From Chara braunii (Eukaryota > Streptophyta > Charophyceae > Charales > Characeae): a DNA stretch of 30,000 nt. The notes beneath the pieces were generated by a model that was given only the letters and a program-made list of their open reading frames with translations, had not been told where the DNA came from and ran no database searches. Of this stretch, positions 8,611 to 19,773 are shown one piece after another. A program made the translations under genes and the position numbers. The stretch is from contig BFEA01000109.1 in the NCBI GenBank assembly GCA_003427395.1, positions 2,920,502 through 2,950,501 of the forward strand, read 5' to 3'. The stretch's first letter is position 1. Each line of letters begins with the position of its first letter.

Positions 8611-10404
8611 ATGGCGGACACCGACAGAATCGAGCGGGGCCCAGGTGCTACACCTGAGGACTTCGTCAAGGCATTGGAAAAAAGAGAGATGGCACGGCTT
8701 CAGGTGCCCAAGGTTAACATTTTTCACTTCAACGGGGATAGAGTGTCCGAGTGGCTTGAGTTGCTGGAGCAGGTCACGAGCGAGGCGTCAGAAGCAGACA
8801 AATTCAAGCTGATGCCTAGGTATGTATGGTGGGAGCTTAGACCTGAGGTAATGAAGGTAGCGGCCGGCGCAAATGGTGAGTGGGCAAAGTTTAAAGAGGA
8901 GATGCAAAGACGTTTCAAGTTAGGTGACGACCTGCTCACCAAAGAAGACCTGGAAATGTTGAGACGGGACGAGTTCTCCACAGTGGGGGCCTTCGCCACG
9001 GCGTTTGAGAAAATGGAAAAGAAAGTCCCAGGGTTGGCAGAAGAGGAGCAGTGTGCCACTTTCCTAGGACACTTCAAGAACTGGAAGGGATCGTCGCTAA
9101 CTAAGAAGGTTGCGCCAGGAAAGAAACTCACTTGGGCTGCCATAAAGGAAGGCGTAATGGACGGAGAACTGGACCAGGTAGACATCTTCCAGATGAGGCA
9201 GGCTAGGAAGAAAATAAAGGCCTTAGACGCTACGATGAGTGATGGGCGCGACTTCAAGAAAATGGTGGAGGATGCGGTGGCCCAACTCGATGCAGCAAAG
9301 GAGGCAAGAAGAAAAACCATGGCAGCGCCATAGACCGTAGGGAAAGCGAAAAAGGCAGTAGTGCAGGAAGAAGAAGAAGAGGAAGAAGAAGAGGAGCCTN
9401 AGCCGCAGAAACTGACAAAGGCTCAAAGGAAAGCAAGGAATTTGGCTCAAGGAGGGCAAGGCTCAGGGAGGGTCCAGGTCCCACAAGCTGTAGCCATGCT
9501 GCCCCCTGAGTCACCTAGTCAAGCCGCACCAACACACTATGGGCCGTGGCCAGGTTGTGGACCTTCAAGCCACTGGCATGGACATTGCTCATATGCCCCA
9601 TGGCCACAGAGTGGGCCGCATGGGTCGTGTGCCGGACCACCGATAAGCATGGCTTCCTGCGGCTGCCCGGGGCCCTAAGCTCAGCAAGTAAGTCACCCAG
9701 ACCCACCGCCAACCCAACCCCAACAGTCAGCCCTACAAGGGTCGCAAGGCAATCAAGGCGGTGGACGAGGACAAAATTAAGGGTGGGGCCGGGGACGAGG
9801 CAATGGTGGTCGGGAAGGAAACGGCAGAGGCAATGGTGGTGGTAACGCTGCAGGCGGGGGAAGCGAGGGCTAGACAACATCCGGGACTCAAGGTGGCCAG
9901 GAAGGTGGAAGAGGTGCTGGCAGGGCGAGAATAGATTGGAGGAACGCCATTTGTTGGCACTGCGGGCAGAAAGGTCACACTATCAAGTTCTGCCATGTCA
10001 GGAGAAACGATGAAGACGAAGCCCTAATCAGCACCAACTATGATGGAGATATGTATGACAAGTGGGGGTACCACCTTGATCCAAGGACCCCAGGCGGGAC
10101 AAGGAAGGAGGCCCTACGACGAGCAGAGGCAGGTGAACCACCCGCTCCTCCAGCCATGTTTCGGATTTGGCAGGAGAAAGGGGTCCGTAGTGATATCAGG
10201 GTTGAAGAGATGGGAGAGAACGAAGAGGTGGAGGAAGAGCGAAAAGCTGAGACTACTAAGGCTGAGCCCATCATAGTAGAGTCGGACGATGAGATTGAAG
10301 AGGATTACTGGAACAGGCCGTTGCACGTTGAGACAGGGGAAGACTATTGGAGAACGGTCCGACAAACGATGGAGAATATGGAAGACTTAATGGATAAAAT
10401 TTGA
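8611..10404 (+). pseudogene. gag: Gag (capsid and nucleocapsid), four internal stops
   Basis: Gag would form the virus-like particle and bind genomic RNA. The first 240 codons (to TAG at 9331) look like a retrotransposon capsid: a VSEWLELLEQ helix near residue 47, then W..FK.EM..RF about residues 90-101. The same frame continues through a run of ten Glu codons (9367-9396), a Pro/Gln-rich stretch and a Gly/Arg/Asn-rich RNA-binding-type segment (about 9750-9930). A CCHC zinc knuckle, C-X2-C-X4-H-X4-C, lies at 9952-9993. An acidic tail ends at TGA 10402. Internal stops are at 9331, 9676, 9778 and 9871, with no frameshift. The ambiguous base at 9400 falls in a codon NAG, so it may hide a fifth stop. 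The ATG at 8611 is chosen as the first in the open frame after the leader. Confidence 0.85.
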
Positions 10405-10560
10405 AGGTACCAGGGAAAGCTGGTAGATTTATGCGAAGAGGTTGAGGAGTGGCAAGGGCAGAGGCCACAAATCTTCATGTATGGGTCAGGCCCAAAATCG
10501 TAGGGGGCGCCTGTGAGCATTCCGAACGTATCGCTCACAGGGGGAACTCCCAGATAAGGG
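10405..10560 (+). other. gag-protease junction with two or three stops
   Basis: The gag frame continues readably after TGA 10402 to TAG 10501, and a further TAA lies at 10555 just before the ATG at 10561. These may be mutations in a linker or the natural end of gag. No frameshift is needed to reach the protease frame. Confidence 0.4.
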
Positions 10561-11805
10561 ATGAGCTTTAGGCTGCCTTCACGATCTGGGAGGGCCGCTC
10601 AGGCGGTTAGGACGAGAGTTCGAGGGCCAGCGAGTCCGGAACCGCCGACTAAGGATATTCCCGGGTCGAGCGGGGAGAAGGAAGTTGTAGAACCTCCGGT
10701 GAATGAGGAGGAGGAGGATGACCGCCTAAGGAACGAGGAGGATGAAAAGGCAGAGCAAAGAGTCAAGAAGAGGGGCGTTAAGGCCGATACGGAAAAGACC
10801 CCGGAGCAGAAAAAGAAGAAGTACACAGTTAGGGTGGAGAAAGGATTCAACGTGGAAGAGATTATGGACCGAATCCTTGAAGGACATAACCACCTCATGA
10901 ACTTGAAAGATGTCTTGGCATCGGCGCCAAAACTGCGAGAAGAGCTCAAGGCACGTTTGTGCAGGAAGATGGTGGTTTGCGTACGGTTAGGGGCCATAAT
11001 CCCTAAGGAAGCTGAGTGGTCGGAGACCGGTACGAAAATGGACTGGAAGTCCGTGGCGTGCGGGTGTTTTGATGTTGTTGTAAAGGGGAAAGCATGCACG
11101 GCAATGGTGGACACAGGTGTAGAAATGAACATCATCAAGGAGGAGGATGCCCTGCCCCTGGGGATGGAGATAGACCGCTCCGACAATGGTATTTTTGTAG
11201 GAGCAAATAGTCAATCCATTTTTGTGGGGATCGCATCCAAGGTGGTGCTGGAGATCGGGAAGGTAAAAGTGAGGAGTTGCTTCTTCGTAATGCCCGACCT
11301 CGATCACCCTATTCTTATGGGAGGATCATTTTTGAGCAGAATAGAGACCGTCATCCTGAATAAGCATGACGAGACTATGTTTCTGGTCATGTGTGATCCC
11401 GTGTGAGGCAACTATGAGGTTGTCATGTGCCAGAACACAGGACCAAGGAGTACTAGGAATCGACCCAGCCCTGACTCTTTCACAATTGGGAAGTCAGAAG
11501 AAGAGAGGAAAAGGCTAAGGGTAGTCGACAGTGAAGAAGAAAGACGGCCAGAAGCAATGACCCTTAGCTTGGCAAGCATAGGTGACGCTATGGATATAGT
11601 GTCGACCTATGGGATGACAGACCCTGTGGCCGTCGAGGCCTTGAGAGAGAAAGTGGTGGAACAAATGGGAGCTGGAGAGATGAAACTGGTATATCGGGTA
11701 CCAGGAGGGACCGGCGGAATGATGAGAGCACCACCTCAAATTGCAACTCGGCCTTTTTTAGAGGTGGGCTCAAGCAGGGTTCATAAAGGAGGTACAAAAG
11801 GGTAG
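10561..11805 (+). pseudogene. Aspartic protease and downstream linker, interrupted
   Basis: This part would process the polyprotein. An acidic, low-complexity N-terminus (Glu/Asp-rich, about residues 30-75) is followed by a retropepsin-like domain. The active-site triad reads AMVDTG with Asp at 11110-11112 and is intact; it is followed by MNII. A C-terminal HPILMGGSFLSR segment corresponds to the usual hydrophobic ILG motif of the fold. TGA at 11404 interrupts just after a DPV; the same frame resumes with RNTGPR-like linker text and runs to TAG 11803. After that the reading frame moves from 1 to 3, marking an indel between about 11800 and 11850. Confidence 0.8.
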
Positions 11806-11852
11806 ATCAAAAGTGTCACCGTGTCCCGGTATTTGTAGCTGAAGAAAAAGAG

Positions 11853-12878
11853 GTGTACTACGAGCGGGAGAGAGAATTGATACGGCAAATGCGAGAGGAT
11901 GCTGCGAACATGCCATGTCGTATCAATCCGGAGACTGGGAAGGCGTTGATTATAGGGGAGTTTGGCTTCCTTACAGCGCAGGAAGAAAAACTTATGGTGG
12001 AAACCATAAGAGGAAGGCATACTGCATATGCCTTCAATGATGATGAGAGAGGACGCCTGAATGTGGATAAAATTCCCATGATTAGGATACATACTGTGCC
12101 GCATGAGCCGTGGAATTTGCGGGGCGCACGCTATCCTAATCTTGCTAACGAAGAGAAGGTAATTGACTACCTAGATGGGAAGATCCGCACACATGTGGCA
12201 GACTACTTAAGCGGACCATAAGCATCCCCATGGTTTTGTTTTATCAAACCAAATGGGACGTTGAGGTGGGTACAGGATTTACAGCGCCTGAATGCTGTGA
12301 CTGTTAGAGATGCAAGTGACCTCCCTAACACAGATGCGTTTTCAGAGGCATGCGCTGGGAGGGCTATAATATCTCTGATAGACTTGTATTTTGGTTATGA
12401 CCAGTTTCCTGTCTACCCATCTGACAGGCCGATGACGGCGATGCATACCCCACGAGGGCTGATCCACATGAATGTCGCACCGCAGGGGTGGACAAATGCG
12501 GTTGCTATGGTCCAGAGGCATATAGTGAGAGCGATGCAGCCAGTAAGCCCTCACATCACGCAGCCCTATATCGATGATTTGGCCGTGAAAGGGTCGAAGG
12601 TAAAGGATGAGCATGAGGTAATGTCGGGAATCAGGCAGTTTGTTTGGGATCATGTGCAGGACTTGTGTCAAGTCCTGGACTTGCTACAAGAGCATAACCT
12701 TACTGCAAGTGGGTCGAAATCCAAACATTGTATGCGAGGAGCGACTATCTTAGGATTTGTGTGCGACGAGAAGGGTCGTCGGCCAGATACTAAGAAGACC
12801 AACAAGATTCTCGAATGGCGAACCCCATTCGAGAGGATAACTGAGGTAAAAAACTTCCTCGAAACTTGTGGATTTTGA
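11853..12878 (+). pseudogene. Reverse transcriptase domain, one internal stop
   Basis: The RT would copy the RNA into DNA. After a linker, the RT motifs appear in order: LRWVQDLQRLN (about 12263-12295), the catalytic-Asp segment SLIDLYFGYDQFPV (about 12370-12415), TPRGLIHMNVAPQGWTNA, the YIDD box (12567-12578, both Asp codons intact), and the LGFVCDEKG primer-grip-type segment (about 12750). The frame is 3. TAA at 12219 lies just before ASPWF, where family members normally read through. TGA at 12876 follows TCGF where a Trp codon is usual, consistent with TGG to TGA. The thumb/connection text continues beyond 12878 until a frameshift near 12955-12970. Confidence 0.88.
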
Positions 12879-12897
12879 AGAATATTTATAAAAAGGT

Positions 12898-14229
12898 TTG
12901 CGACGAAGACAGAGCACCTGCGAAAGCTCGTGCGCCCAGGACAAAATTGTGAGTGGGGAGATAAAACAGGAGTCTATGATAAAGAACCTGAAGAAGGAGT
13001 TTGAAGAAGGAGGACTGGTATTGGGAGTGCCAGACCATGCGGTCGTTATGACCAGACCCTTTATCATAGAGACAGATGCAAGACCGACTGCTTTGGGAGG
13101 AGTGTTGATCCAGAAAGACCTCAATGGAGAGGAGCGACCGCTAAGATTCGAGAGTCGAACGCTTAATACGGCTGAGAGAAACTACTCTCAGTTCAAGCGC
13201 AAAACCTTAGCAGTCCTCCATTGCTTGAGAATTTTCAGAAACTACCTCTTTGGCAGCAGGTTCGTGTTGAGGGTGGACCCAACCGGTCTAGTTGGTTCGC
13301 TGAAGAACTACGCTCCCTCAGATCCAACCATTGCCAGATGGCTGACGTACATCTGGATATTTGATTTTGAACTGGAGCGGATTCCAGGGAACAAAAATAG
13401 GGCGGATGGGTTGAATCGAGTCGACTGGAGCAAGAACAGCGAAGGAGTGATCGAGGATACTCCCCTAGTCGACGGGTTTTTGGACGATGAGGAGGATGTG
13501 AAACTTCACATCAACTCTTGGTCTTTGGCGGTAGGTAACTACATTACTCCTGGACGACCGGTGTGGCTGACACCTCCAGGGTATGCATGCTTGCCAAACT
13601 TAGTCCTTAAACCCTATGTGGAGGAGGACTCATGGGGACTGCCGGATGTGCAGTGGATGATGGATCTGGCCTTGGCAGACAAACACAAGTTGGGTGAGGA
13701 CCTGATCACGATGGAGGATGAAGCCCGGCAGGTGGAGGATCATGAAAGGTCTATAGGAGGGGTTTATCTCTTGGCCAATGCCTTGTTGCAGGAGGAAGTG
13801 GCTAGAAGCGCTAGGAAGGATCAGGAAAGGAGTGAGAATGTGATCCATGAGAGAGATGGCGATGATTTCGAAGAAGGCAAGATTAAGGAGGTTTTTCGAG
13901 CAGAAGAGTATGATGGGGTTTATCTTGAACTCAGAATACTTCTTTCGTGCGAAATGAGAGAAAAAGATGTCAGCGAGAAAGTCTTGAAGATGAAACCAAA
14001 CTTTCTGGTAAGGGATGGACACCTGTTCATGAAGAGCAAGGGGAGGAATCCCAGGAGGGTAGTCTGTGACATCACTCGTCAGATCGATGTCATGGTCGCC
14101 CTGCACGATGGCACAACTGGAGGGCAAAGGAGTACTGACACAACGTATCTCAAGATACACGAATTGTACTATTGGGATGGCATGGGAAAAATGATCAATG
14201 ATTATTGCAAATCTTGCGTCCCATGTTAG
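12898..14229 (+). pseudogene. RNase H, connection and integrase zinc-binding domain
   Basis: This frame-1 segment begins its true coding content near 12965, after an indel. RNase H degrades the RNA strand. The first catalytic Asp is in ETDARP (13075-13077), and other acidic positions are kept in LRVDPTGL and NRADGLNR. At 13201-13203 a Lys codon stands where the family has catalytic Glu (FKRKTLAVL against the usual F-E-K-E pattern), a G-to-A type change. A long acidic linker (about 13430-13930) leads to the integrase HHCC finger. The first His is at 14104 and the CXXC is at the end, but the second His is replaced by Gln (GGQRS, 14125-14127). TAG at 14227 directly follows the finger; a Gln codon is usual there. 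Confidence 0.85.
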
Positions 14230-15180
14230 GAGCGATCTTCCCTTAGGCCAAGGGAACCACTTCACCCAAGATACGTTCGTGAGGTTGGAGCCGTCATACA
14301 TCTGGACCTGCTAGTAATGCCGTTGGGGATAGGGGGATTTAACTTCATCTTTGATACACGCGATAACCTCTCCGGGTCTGTGGACGGAAGGGCTATTCGC
14401 ACCAAGACTGGAGAGACGCTAGCGCGATGCATTGAGGAATATTACCTCCGATACCCCTTTGTCTCCAGATTTGTCATGGACAGGGGGTCTGAATTCACCA
14501 GTGAAGAGGTAAAAACACTCTTGAAGAGGTACGGGGTGATTGCTGAGTATACTACTGCAGCACACCCTCAAGCAAATGCAATGGTGGAGAGAGGACACAG
14601 CACCATCTCGAACCTTCTGGCAAAATGGACCAGTAGGAGGCCAAATCAGTGGCCAAATTTTTTTAGAGTGTTTTTTTTTTTAGACAACATCACTGTGAGG
14701 AGGAGCACCGGTTATGCGCCAGCCACACTATGGTATGGCAGGCATGCAATATTCCCTATCGAGAGTTTCCTGAAGACATGGAGGCGGCATGACCTCGAGT
14801 CAGAGTTGACGTTCGAGGAACTGCTCGATTTAAGGGCGCGTCAGATCGGAGCCATAGAGGACAAGATTGAAGGAGCAACGAGTAAGGTGGCATATAACCG
14901 GGCACAAGATAAGTTCAGGTGGGACAAGATGACAAGAGTGAGGAAGGAGCCATTCGAAGTGGGAGACACGGTGCTGTTGTATGACTCATCGCTGGAGAAA
15001 CAATGGTCACGGAAGTTGGATAAGCGGTGGTTGGGACCGTACAAGGTGGCAAAAGTCGGAGAGCATGGCGCGTACCAGATTGAGGAAATGGATGGAACAG
15101 CCTGGAGAGATTGGGTGTCAGGCTCGAGGCTGAGGAAGTTTGTTGCTCGAGATGAGGTGAGTCTAAACCTCACAGGCTAG
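14230..15180 (+). pseudogene. Integrase catalytic core and C-terminal GPY/F domain
   Basis: Integrase inserts the DNA copy into the host genome. The segment reads in the same frame as the zinc finger, past the TAG at 14227. The catalytic triad is intact: Asp at 14305-14307 (HLDLL), Asp at 14479-14481 (VMDRGSEF) and Glu at 14587-14589 (MVERGH), giving DX57D and DX35E. HPQANAMVERGH is a typical core motif. A T-rich stretch (14658-14682) encodes FFRVFFFLDN. The C-terminal domain has WLGPYKV (GPY at 15034-15042), the GPY/F signature. The protein ends at TAG 15178-15180, about 30 residues after an RDWVSGSRLRKF motif. I see no chromodomain. Confidence 0.88.
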
Positions 15181-15432
15181 AAGTCCCTTCCTGCTAAGTT
15201 TTTTTCGCTTAATAGAGATATTAGTTAGGATGTATAAATAGTCGTTAGGATGGCATTGCAGACTATAGAATTGGAATAGGTGTTTATGTGTATGTATGCA
15301 TATACGGATGGATAGGTTAGATGGGATGGAATGTGTATGTCTCTCACTGTGTTGCCAAAACCTGCTTACCCTCTGTGTCCTTTTGCTTGTCTCTTCCTTG
15401 TTGTGCAGGCTTGACACCATTTTGGCGCACCC
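15181..15432 (+). other. Spacer between integrase and second Gag-like frame
   Basis: A 250-nt AT-rich non-coding spacer. Its only supported content is the acceptor-like pyrimidine tract. Confidence 0.5.
15366..15408 (+). promoter_or_regulatory. Candidate splice acceptor before second Gag-like frame
   Basis: A pyrimidine-rich stretch of about 40 nt (rich in CTCT, TTTTG and CTTCC) ends in GTGCAG at 15408, 24 nt before the ATG at 15433. This fits a plant 3' splice site. It would let the downstream frame be translated from a spliced subgenomic RNA, as described for env-like genes of some plant gypsy elements. No transcript evidence is available. Confidence 0.45.
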
Positions 15433-17724
15433 ATGCCAAGAGGGAAGGGAGGGGCAGGGCCAGTGGAACCCCATCAGGGGGCAACCAGACAGAGAATGCA
15501 GGGATGGACCAGGAGAGAAAACAGACCACCCATCTTCACAAGAGGGAACGTCGAACTATTTCTGATCGAGTTCCAATGGCACGCGAGCGAGTTTGGATGG
15601 AATGGAGCTAGGATGTTGCGAGAGGTATGCGGAGAGGGCGAGTGGGCTGAGCCCATTGCCAGATATGTACGAGAGTCAGCGATCTGGCAGGAGTTCGAGA
15701 GAAGGATGGAGGGATTGCACCCATCGCCCGTGGGGAGAGATTGAGTATCGATCTGATTTGATGGGACGAACTTGGATGAGTTATTGTGGGCTTATGACCG
15801 GTTTGCGGACGAGCAGAACATTATACGTGAGACCAGAGTGAGAGGATTCCTCCAGTTTATGAAGAGGTATATCAGGATGTTCGTCAGGAGTTTTGTGGAG
15901 AGAGCGTTGCATTGGGGAGGCTGCAGATGACTACTGAGGAGCTACTACACTCCAGCACGCCAGGCAGAGGAGAGAAAGAGTATGAAAAAGAAAAGGAAGG
16001 AGCCTGAGGCTGAAGGCAGGAGGACTTTTGAGAGAGGTGCCTCGTCCAGATCTCAGGAGGGTGAGAGAAAAAGGGAACATGTTTTCTACAGGATAGAGAG
16101 AAGAGAGGAGCTGCCGGCTAAGAGGAGTCGGGAGAGGAGGAAGTTGGAGGTGCCTGAGGCTCCTCCTCAGTCTATTCAGAGACCAGAGGATCAGGCTATG
16201 ACAGAAACAGGACCAGAGGCACCCTGTGAGATGACAGGACAGAGGATGGATAAGGACCAGGCTGCAAGACAGAAGGAATTGGACAGACAAGAAAGGGTCA
16301 CCGGGGAACAGGAGATCAGAGCAGAAGTTAGGAGGAAGAACCTGGAGGAACTCCACAGGAAAGTGGAACAAGGAAAGCGGCCAGTGGACTTGAAAGACAG
16401 AAATGAAAAGAGTGTGAGCAGCCAGCAGGAAGAAGACCCTCCTCTACTCTCTGAAGCGTGGGAGAACTTTGATAGGTTGATGGGAGCTGCGAGAAGACCC
16501 GAGGGACCTCAACAAGAGATGGGGGTGAAGTTGGTCTTCACAGACTTACTCATATTGAAGGGAGTAATGAATGAAGGATTTGCAGCCGCACGAGCATCAG
16601 ATCAAGAGATTGGAGAGAGATTGACCAAGGTGGCACAGAAGGCCTATAGTCAGGGGGTGGAATGGGAGCAGGAGGTCAAAGAGTTGAAGAAGAACCAAGA
16701 GAGACAGGACCGCGAGCTTGACGCGATGAAAGTGGAACTGGAAAAGGTCTGGGCTGGCAATGAGGCGATTAGGTAGGTGAACCAAACCCTCGACAAGGTC
16801 AACGAGGCTCTGAGGGCCTACCTGCAGGCTCAACAGGCTTCCTTCCAGGCAAAGGAGGGAAAGTGGGAGAAGAGAATTAAGGAGCCGGAAGCGAAGCTCG
16901 AGCAGAAGGCTCCCACAACTTTGGTGGATTGGACTGAGGTCCAAGGATTTGAAATGAAGAGGTCAACTGCAGAGGAAGCCTTTATAAGTCAGAAGGAGGA
17001 AGAAAAGGGCGATCTACAGGGAGGAGAAAATGTGCCTCTGCTGGATAAAGAGATGCTGCAGCCTCAGGAGATGCACATGGAAGGAAAAACCAAGAGTGAG
17101 GAGTTTGATTGGCGGATGCCGTCCACTGTGACACTTCAGCAGGTTCGAAGGGGGCAAGATGTGACACAACAGGCAGAGGTGGTGAGAGATGAGGGGCCAC
17201 TGCCTATTGATCGGATGGTTGCTGAGGGGCAGATGATCCAGAGGAGCAAGGTTGAGACTGAGCAGGGAATAGGCCAAGAGACCTGTCAGGACTCTACCAT
17301 GCCTCAGGGTACGCCTTTGGTAGCAGATTTGGAGGAGGCATTGGGCTCGTGGGCCACAGGGTCTGGTTCAGCAGTACGAGCGAGTGGGTCAGCGAGACAG
17401 ACATAGGAGAGAGCAGCCTGCCCCACACCATTAGAGACCCCCCAGCACGAGGTTACGAGCGAAGCAACGACAGTTCCATCCTCAATATCCTCGCAGGAAG
17501 AAGAGAAGACAGTGCAGAAGAAGCCTGGGAAGTGTTTCTACTGCAAGAGTGGCAAACACTTCTCTGATGATTGCCCCAAGTTTTATGAGGATGAGGCGAG
17601 AGGGTTTGTTACCAAAGTATCCACTGGGATTTGGAGGGATAGGAATGGTAATTTGGTTGAGAGGTCTCGTGATGGTGGTAGGATGCAGTTATACAGACAG
17701 ATAGGTGAGGTGTTGATTGACTAG
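15433..17724 (+). pseudogene. Second Gag-like protein (capsid-like start, coiled coil, CCHC knuckle), five internal stops
   Basis: One frame of 763 codons, with stops at 15742, 15754, 15926, 16774 and 17404 and no frameshift. The start (residues about 34-100) has FTRGNVELFLIEF, then GWN, a CGEGEW segment and LHPSPVGRD, which resembles a retrotransposon capsid of a different Gag family from the one at 8611. FDGTNLDELL after the second stop looks like a continuation of the fold. The middle (about 15982-16860) is highly charged Glu/Lys/Arg and coiled-coil-prone. The C-terminus has a zinc knuckle C-X2-C-X4-H-X4-C (CFYC...DDC, 17533-17574). It then ends at TAG 17722. It lies in the env-like position, with no protease or RT after it. 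It may be a Gag captured from another element or a remnant of a nested element. It has no signal peptide or membrane segment, so it is not an envelope protein. Confidence 0.75.
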
Positions 17725-19430
17725 GATTTGACATTAGGGTCCGGAAAGGTCTAAGCCTTGGCATGAGTAAAACATCTCTGACTCTCTACTGGTAGATGAT
17801 TGTATATAGGAGGACACATGGAGGATTGGATCACACCCATGTATATCAGTAGTGAGGGCCATTATTGAGATGTTACCGTGAATACTATAGACCTTCATGA
17901 CAGATTGTACATTAGATAACCTTGAGTGTGAGTTCGACTATCGTTTTTGTTCTTTCCTTGAGACTATGTACATTATGTGCTTGTGTGAGTTACATTTCTC
18001 TCTTTCTCTTTCAGAGTAGCATGTGTGAGACTTGTGTGAGCAGTGTGAGTGGTGTGCAGTGTGTGTCGATACTTGGACATTCGAAAATTTGACCTATCGG
18101 GATATTTTTTGGCTTCCTTGTACCATACTTTGACTTTCTTTGAGTGTGATAGGGGTCTTGCCTACTTGCAAACCCCATTGTCATTGTGTACATATGAGAC
18201 TCAGACTTAATAGAGACTTGTGTGGTATATCACGCTCACATTCAGTTGTGGACTTGCTCATGTATGTATGGATAATGAGAAATGTTGTTATGATGGTTTG
18301 ATATGCACTACCTTTTCTCTATACTTAGGCCTTCCTGTCATTGTTACAGGTAAAGTACTAAGTATAACTAAAGGAAAATGCACATCACAGGTGAGAAAGC
18401 TATGTGTTGAAGTTGAATAAGGAGGTTGAATGGAGGGTCACAACTGAAGGTTGTGTTATTGTGTGTGATTTGGAAGTGTGAAAGGAACTCAATGACCGGT
18501 TGAGTTCATCCTATGCATAACTAGAATTTTGAGAGAGCACTCTGAAGAGATGCTATGATAATGATGAAAAATTTTGTGTGCATGAAAAGTCTGACAAGGA
18601 AAGACCAGAAAGTTTGTGGGAATCATGGATGAAACTCTGACAATTATGATGAGATTTTTTTGGAAAGGTGTCCTTATTAGACGTGTGACCTTACCTGCCC
18701 TGATCAAGGCAAGGGAGACATGACCTTGTGGAAATTATTTGTGGATTTGTGAGAAAGACACTATCCCTCCACGTAGTCCCGTGGGCAGTTGGTACGTGAT
18801 CCTTTGTGAATTTTTGTGTGAAAGAGAAGGTCAGACCACAAGCAATCAGTCTAAGGGACATATTATGTGAGGCCAGGCTAAGGGGCTATACTTAGCATCG
18901 CTGGAACTGTAGAACTAACTCCCAGCGAGGGCCGCTGACCGACGCAACCTGGCAGCGGGACCATGGCTCACCAGAGGTTAAGTCTTGAAAGGTCGGCCGC
19001 CTGGAGAAGCTTAGCTGGAGGGAGGGTCACTGGGGTCGATGAAGTCAAAAGTCGAGACCCATCGGGTGCCAAGGTGAGAGAAAATTGTTTATCGTTGCGC
19101 AACCAACGAAGGCACCATCGCTATATAACAACGCGGTGGACCGTGGATTCGGTTCGATCAACCGTTCTGCGGTGGGCCAAGATGGAGACCTAGAAACCGC
19201 CTGTGTTAGACTCCAGGTTGGGCGTTCTTTATGAGTGGAATTTTGAGATGATAATAATTACCATTTTGGGGACTGAAGGTGCCCCGTGTTTTGAAGAGGT
19301 CTCGGTTAAGGCCCGCGTCCTAAGTTATGACCCCGTACGTGGGACGATGACTAAACAGGACACCCAATGGTAAACCGGCAGATGTCTAAGGCAAAGGGAG
19401 AGGACTATCAAGCTACTACCTGGGAGCGGG
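17725..19430. other. 3' non-coding region, first part
   Basis: No gene recognised. A strong acceptor-like tract of T and C ends in TTTCAG at 18014, but no coding sequence follows. The composition is TG-rich to about 18700 and GC-richer after 18850. Short purine runs (for example GGAGGGAGGG near 19016 and AAAGGGAGAGGA near 19393) are possible polypurine tracts but are not next to an LTR edge. Confidence 0.4.
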
Positions 19431-19488
19431 CATTACGCTGTAGTACGGAACATAGTATCCCAGAGTCCAAGGCCAGGACGTGGGAGAC

Positions 19489-19505
19489 CCAGGTTGGAAC
19501 CCTGG
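19489..19505 (+). other. tRNA T-arm-like hairpin, possible SINE fragment
   Basis: CCAGG-TTGGAAC-CCTGG forms a 5-bp stem with a 7-nt loop, as in a tRNA T-arm (canonical loop TTCGAAY), and resembles a Pol III B box. I cannot find a matching acceptor stem, anticodon arm or clear A box, so an intact tRNA is excluded. It may be a decayed tRNA-derived SINE or chance. Confidence 0.25.
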
Positions 19506-19773
19506 CAGTGGAACACCGTAACGGGGGTAGATTGATAGAATACCTCGATCAGAGTCAAGCTGGCTAATCGGATTGGTCAACTTCCTTGTCAGCAAGATGT
19601 GATCTGAATTGTTTGTAGCCTTTGTTTTGACCGATGCGACGGGAACGTCGCTTAATAGGGTCCGGAAAACTGTCAGCACCATTACCTTTACAAGGGTAAA
19701 TGTGCGTGTTTTGTGCAACTCGCAGAAAAGGCGACTGAAATAACATCTGAGAGAGTAACGCGTATTTCGTCTA

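Larger units (their letters stand above)
8611..15180 (+). pseudogene. gag-pol polyprotein region, inactivated (overview)
   Basis: The coding region is about 6.57 kb. Frame 1 (set by the ATG at 8611) carries Gag and protease up to 11805. Frame 3 carries the RT from about 11850 to about 12955. Frame 1 then resumes for RNase H and integrase to 15180, so two indels cancel. In-frame stops in the frame being read occur at 9331, 9676, 9778, 9871, 10402, 10501, 10555, 11404, 11803, 12219, 12876 and 14227. Those at 10501 and 10555 may mark a genuine gag/pro boundary; the rest interrupt conserved text. The layout suggests an original single long frame or a gag plus pol pair. Individual parts are annotated separately. 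Confidence 0.85.

Noticed and set aside
8724-9320. Long antisense frames opposite gag and integrase
   Set aside because: They mirror the sense coding sequence and have no motifs of their own.
15034-15180. Chromodomain after integrase
   Set aside because: The frame ends about 45 residues after GPY with no aromatic-cage chromodomain pattern.
15433-17724. Envelope-like gene in the env position
   Set aside because: No signal peptide, no hydrophobic membrane segment, and a CCHC zinc knuckle typical of nucleocapsid instead.
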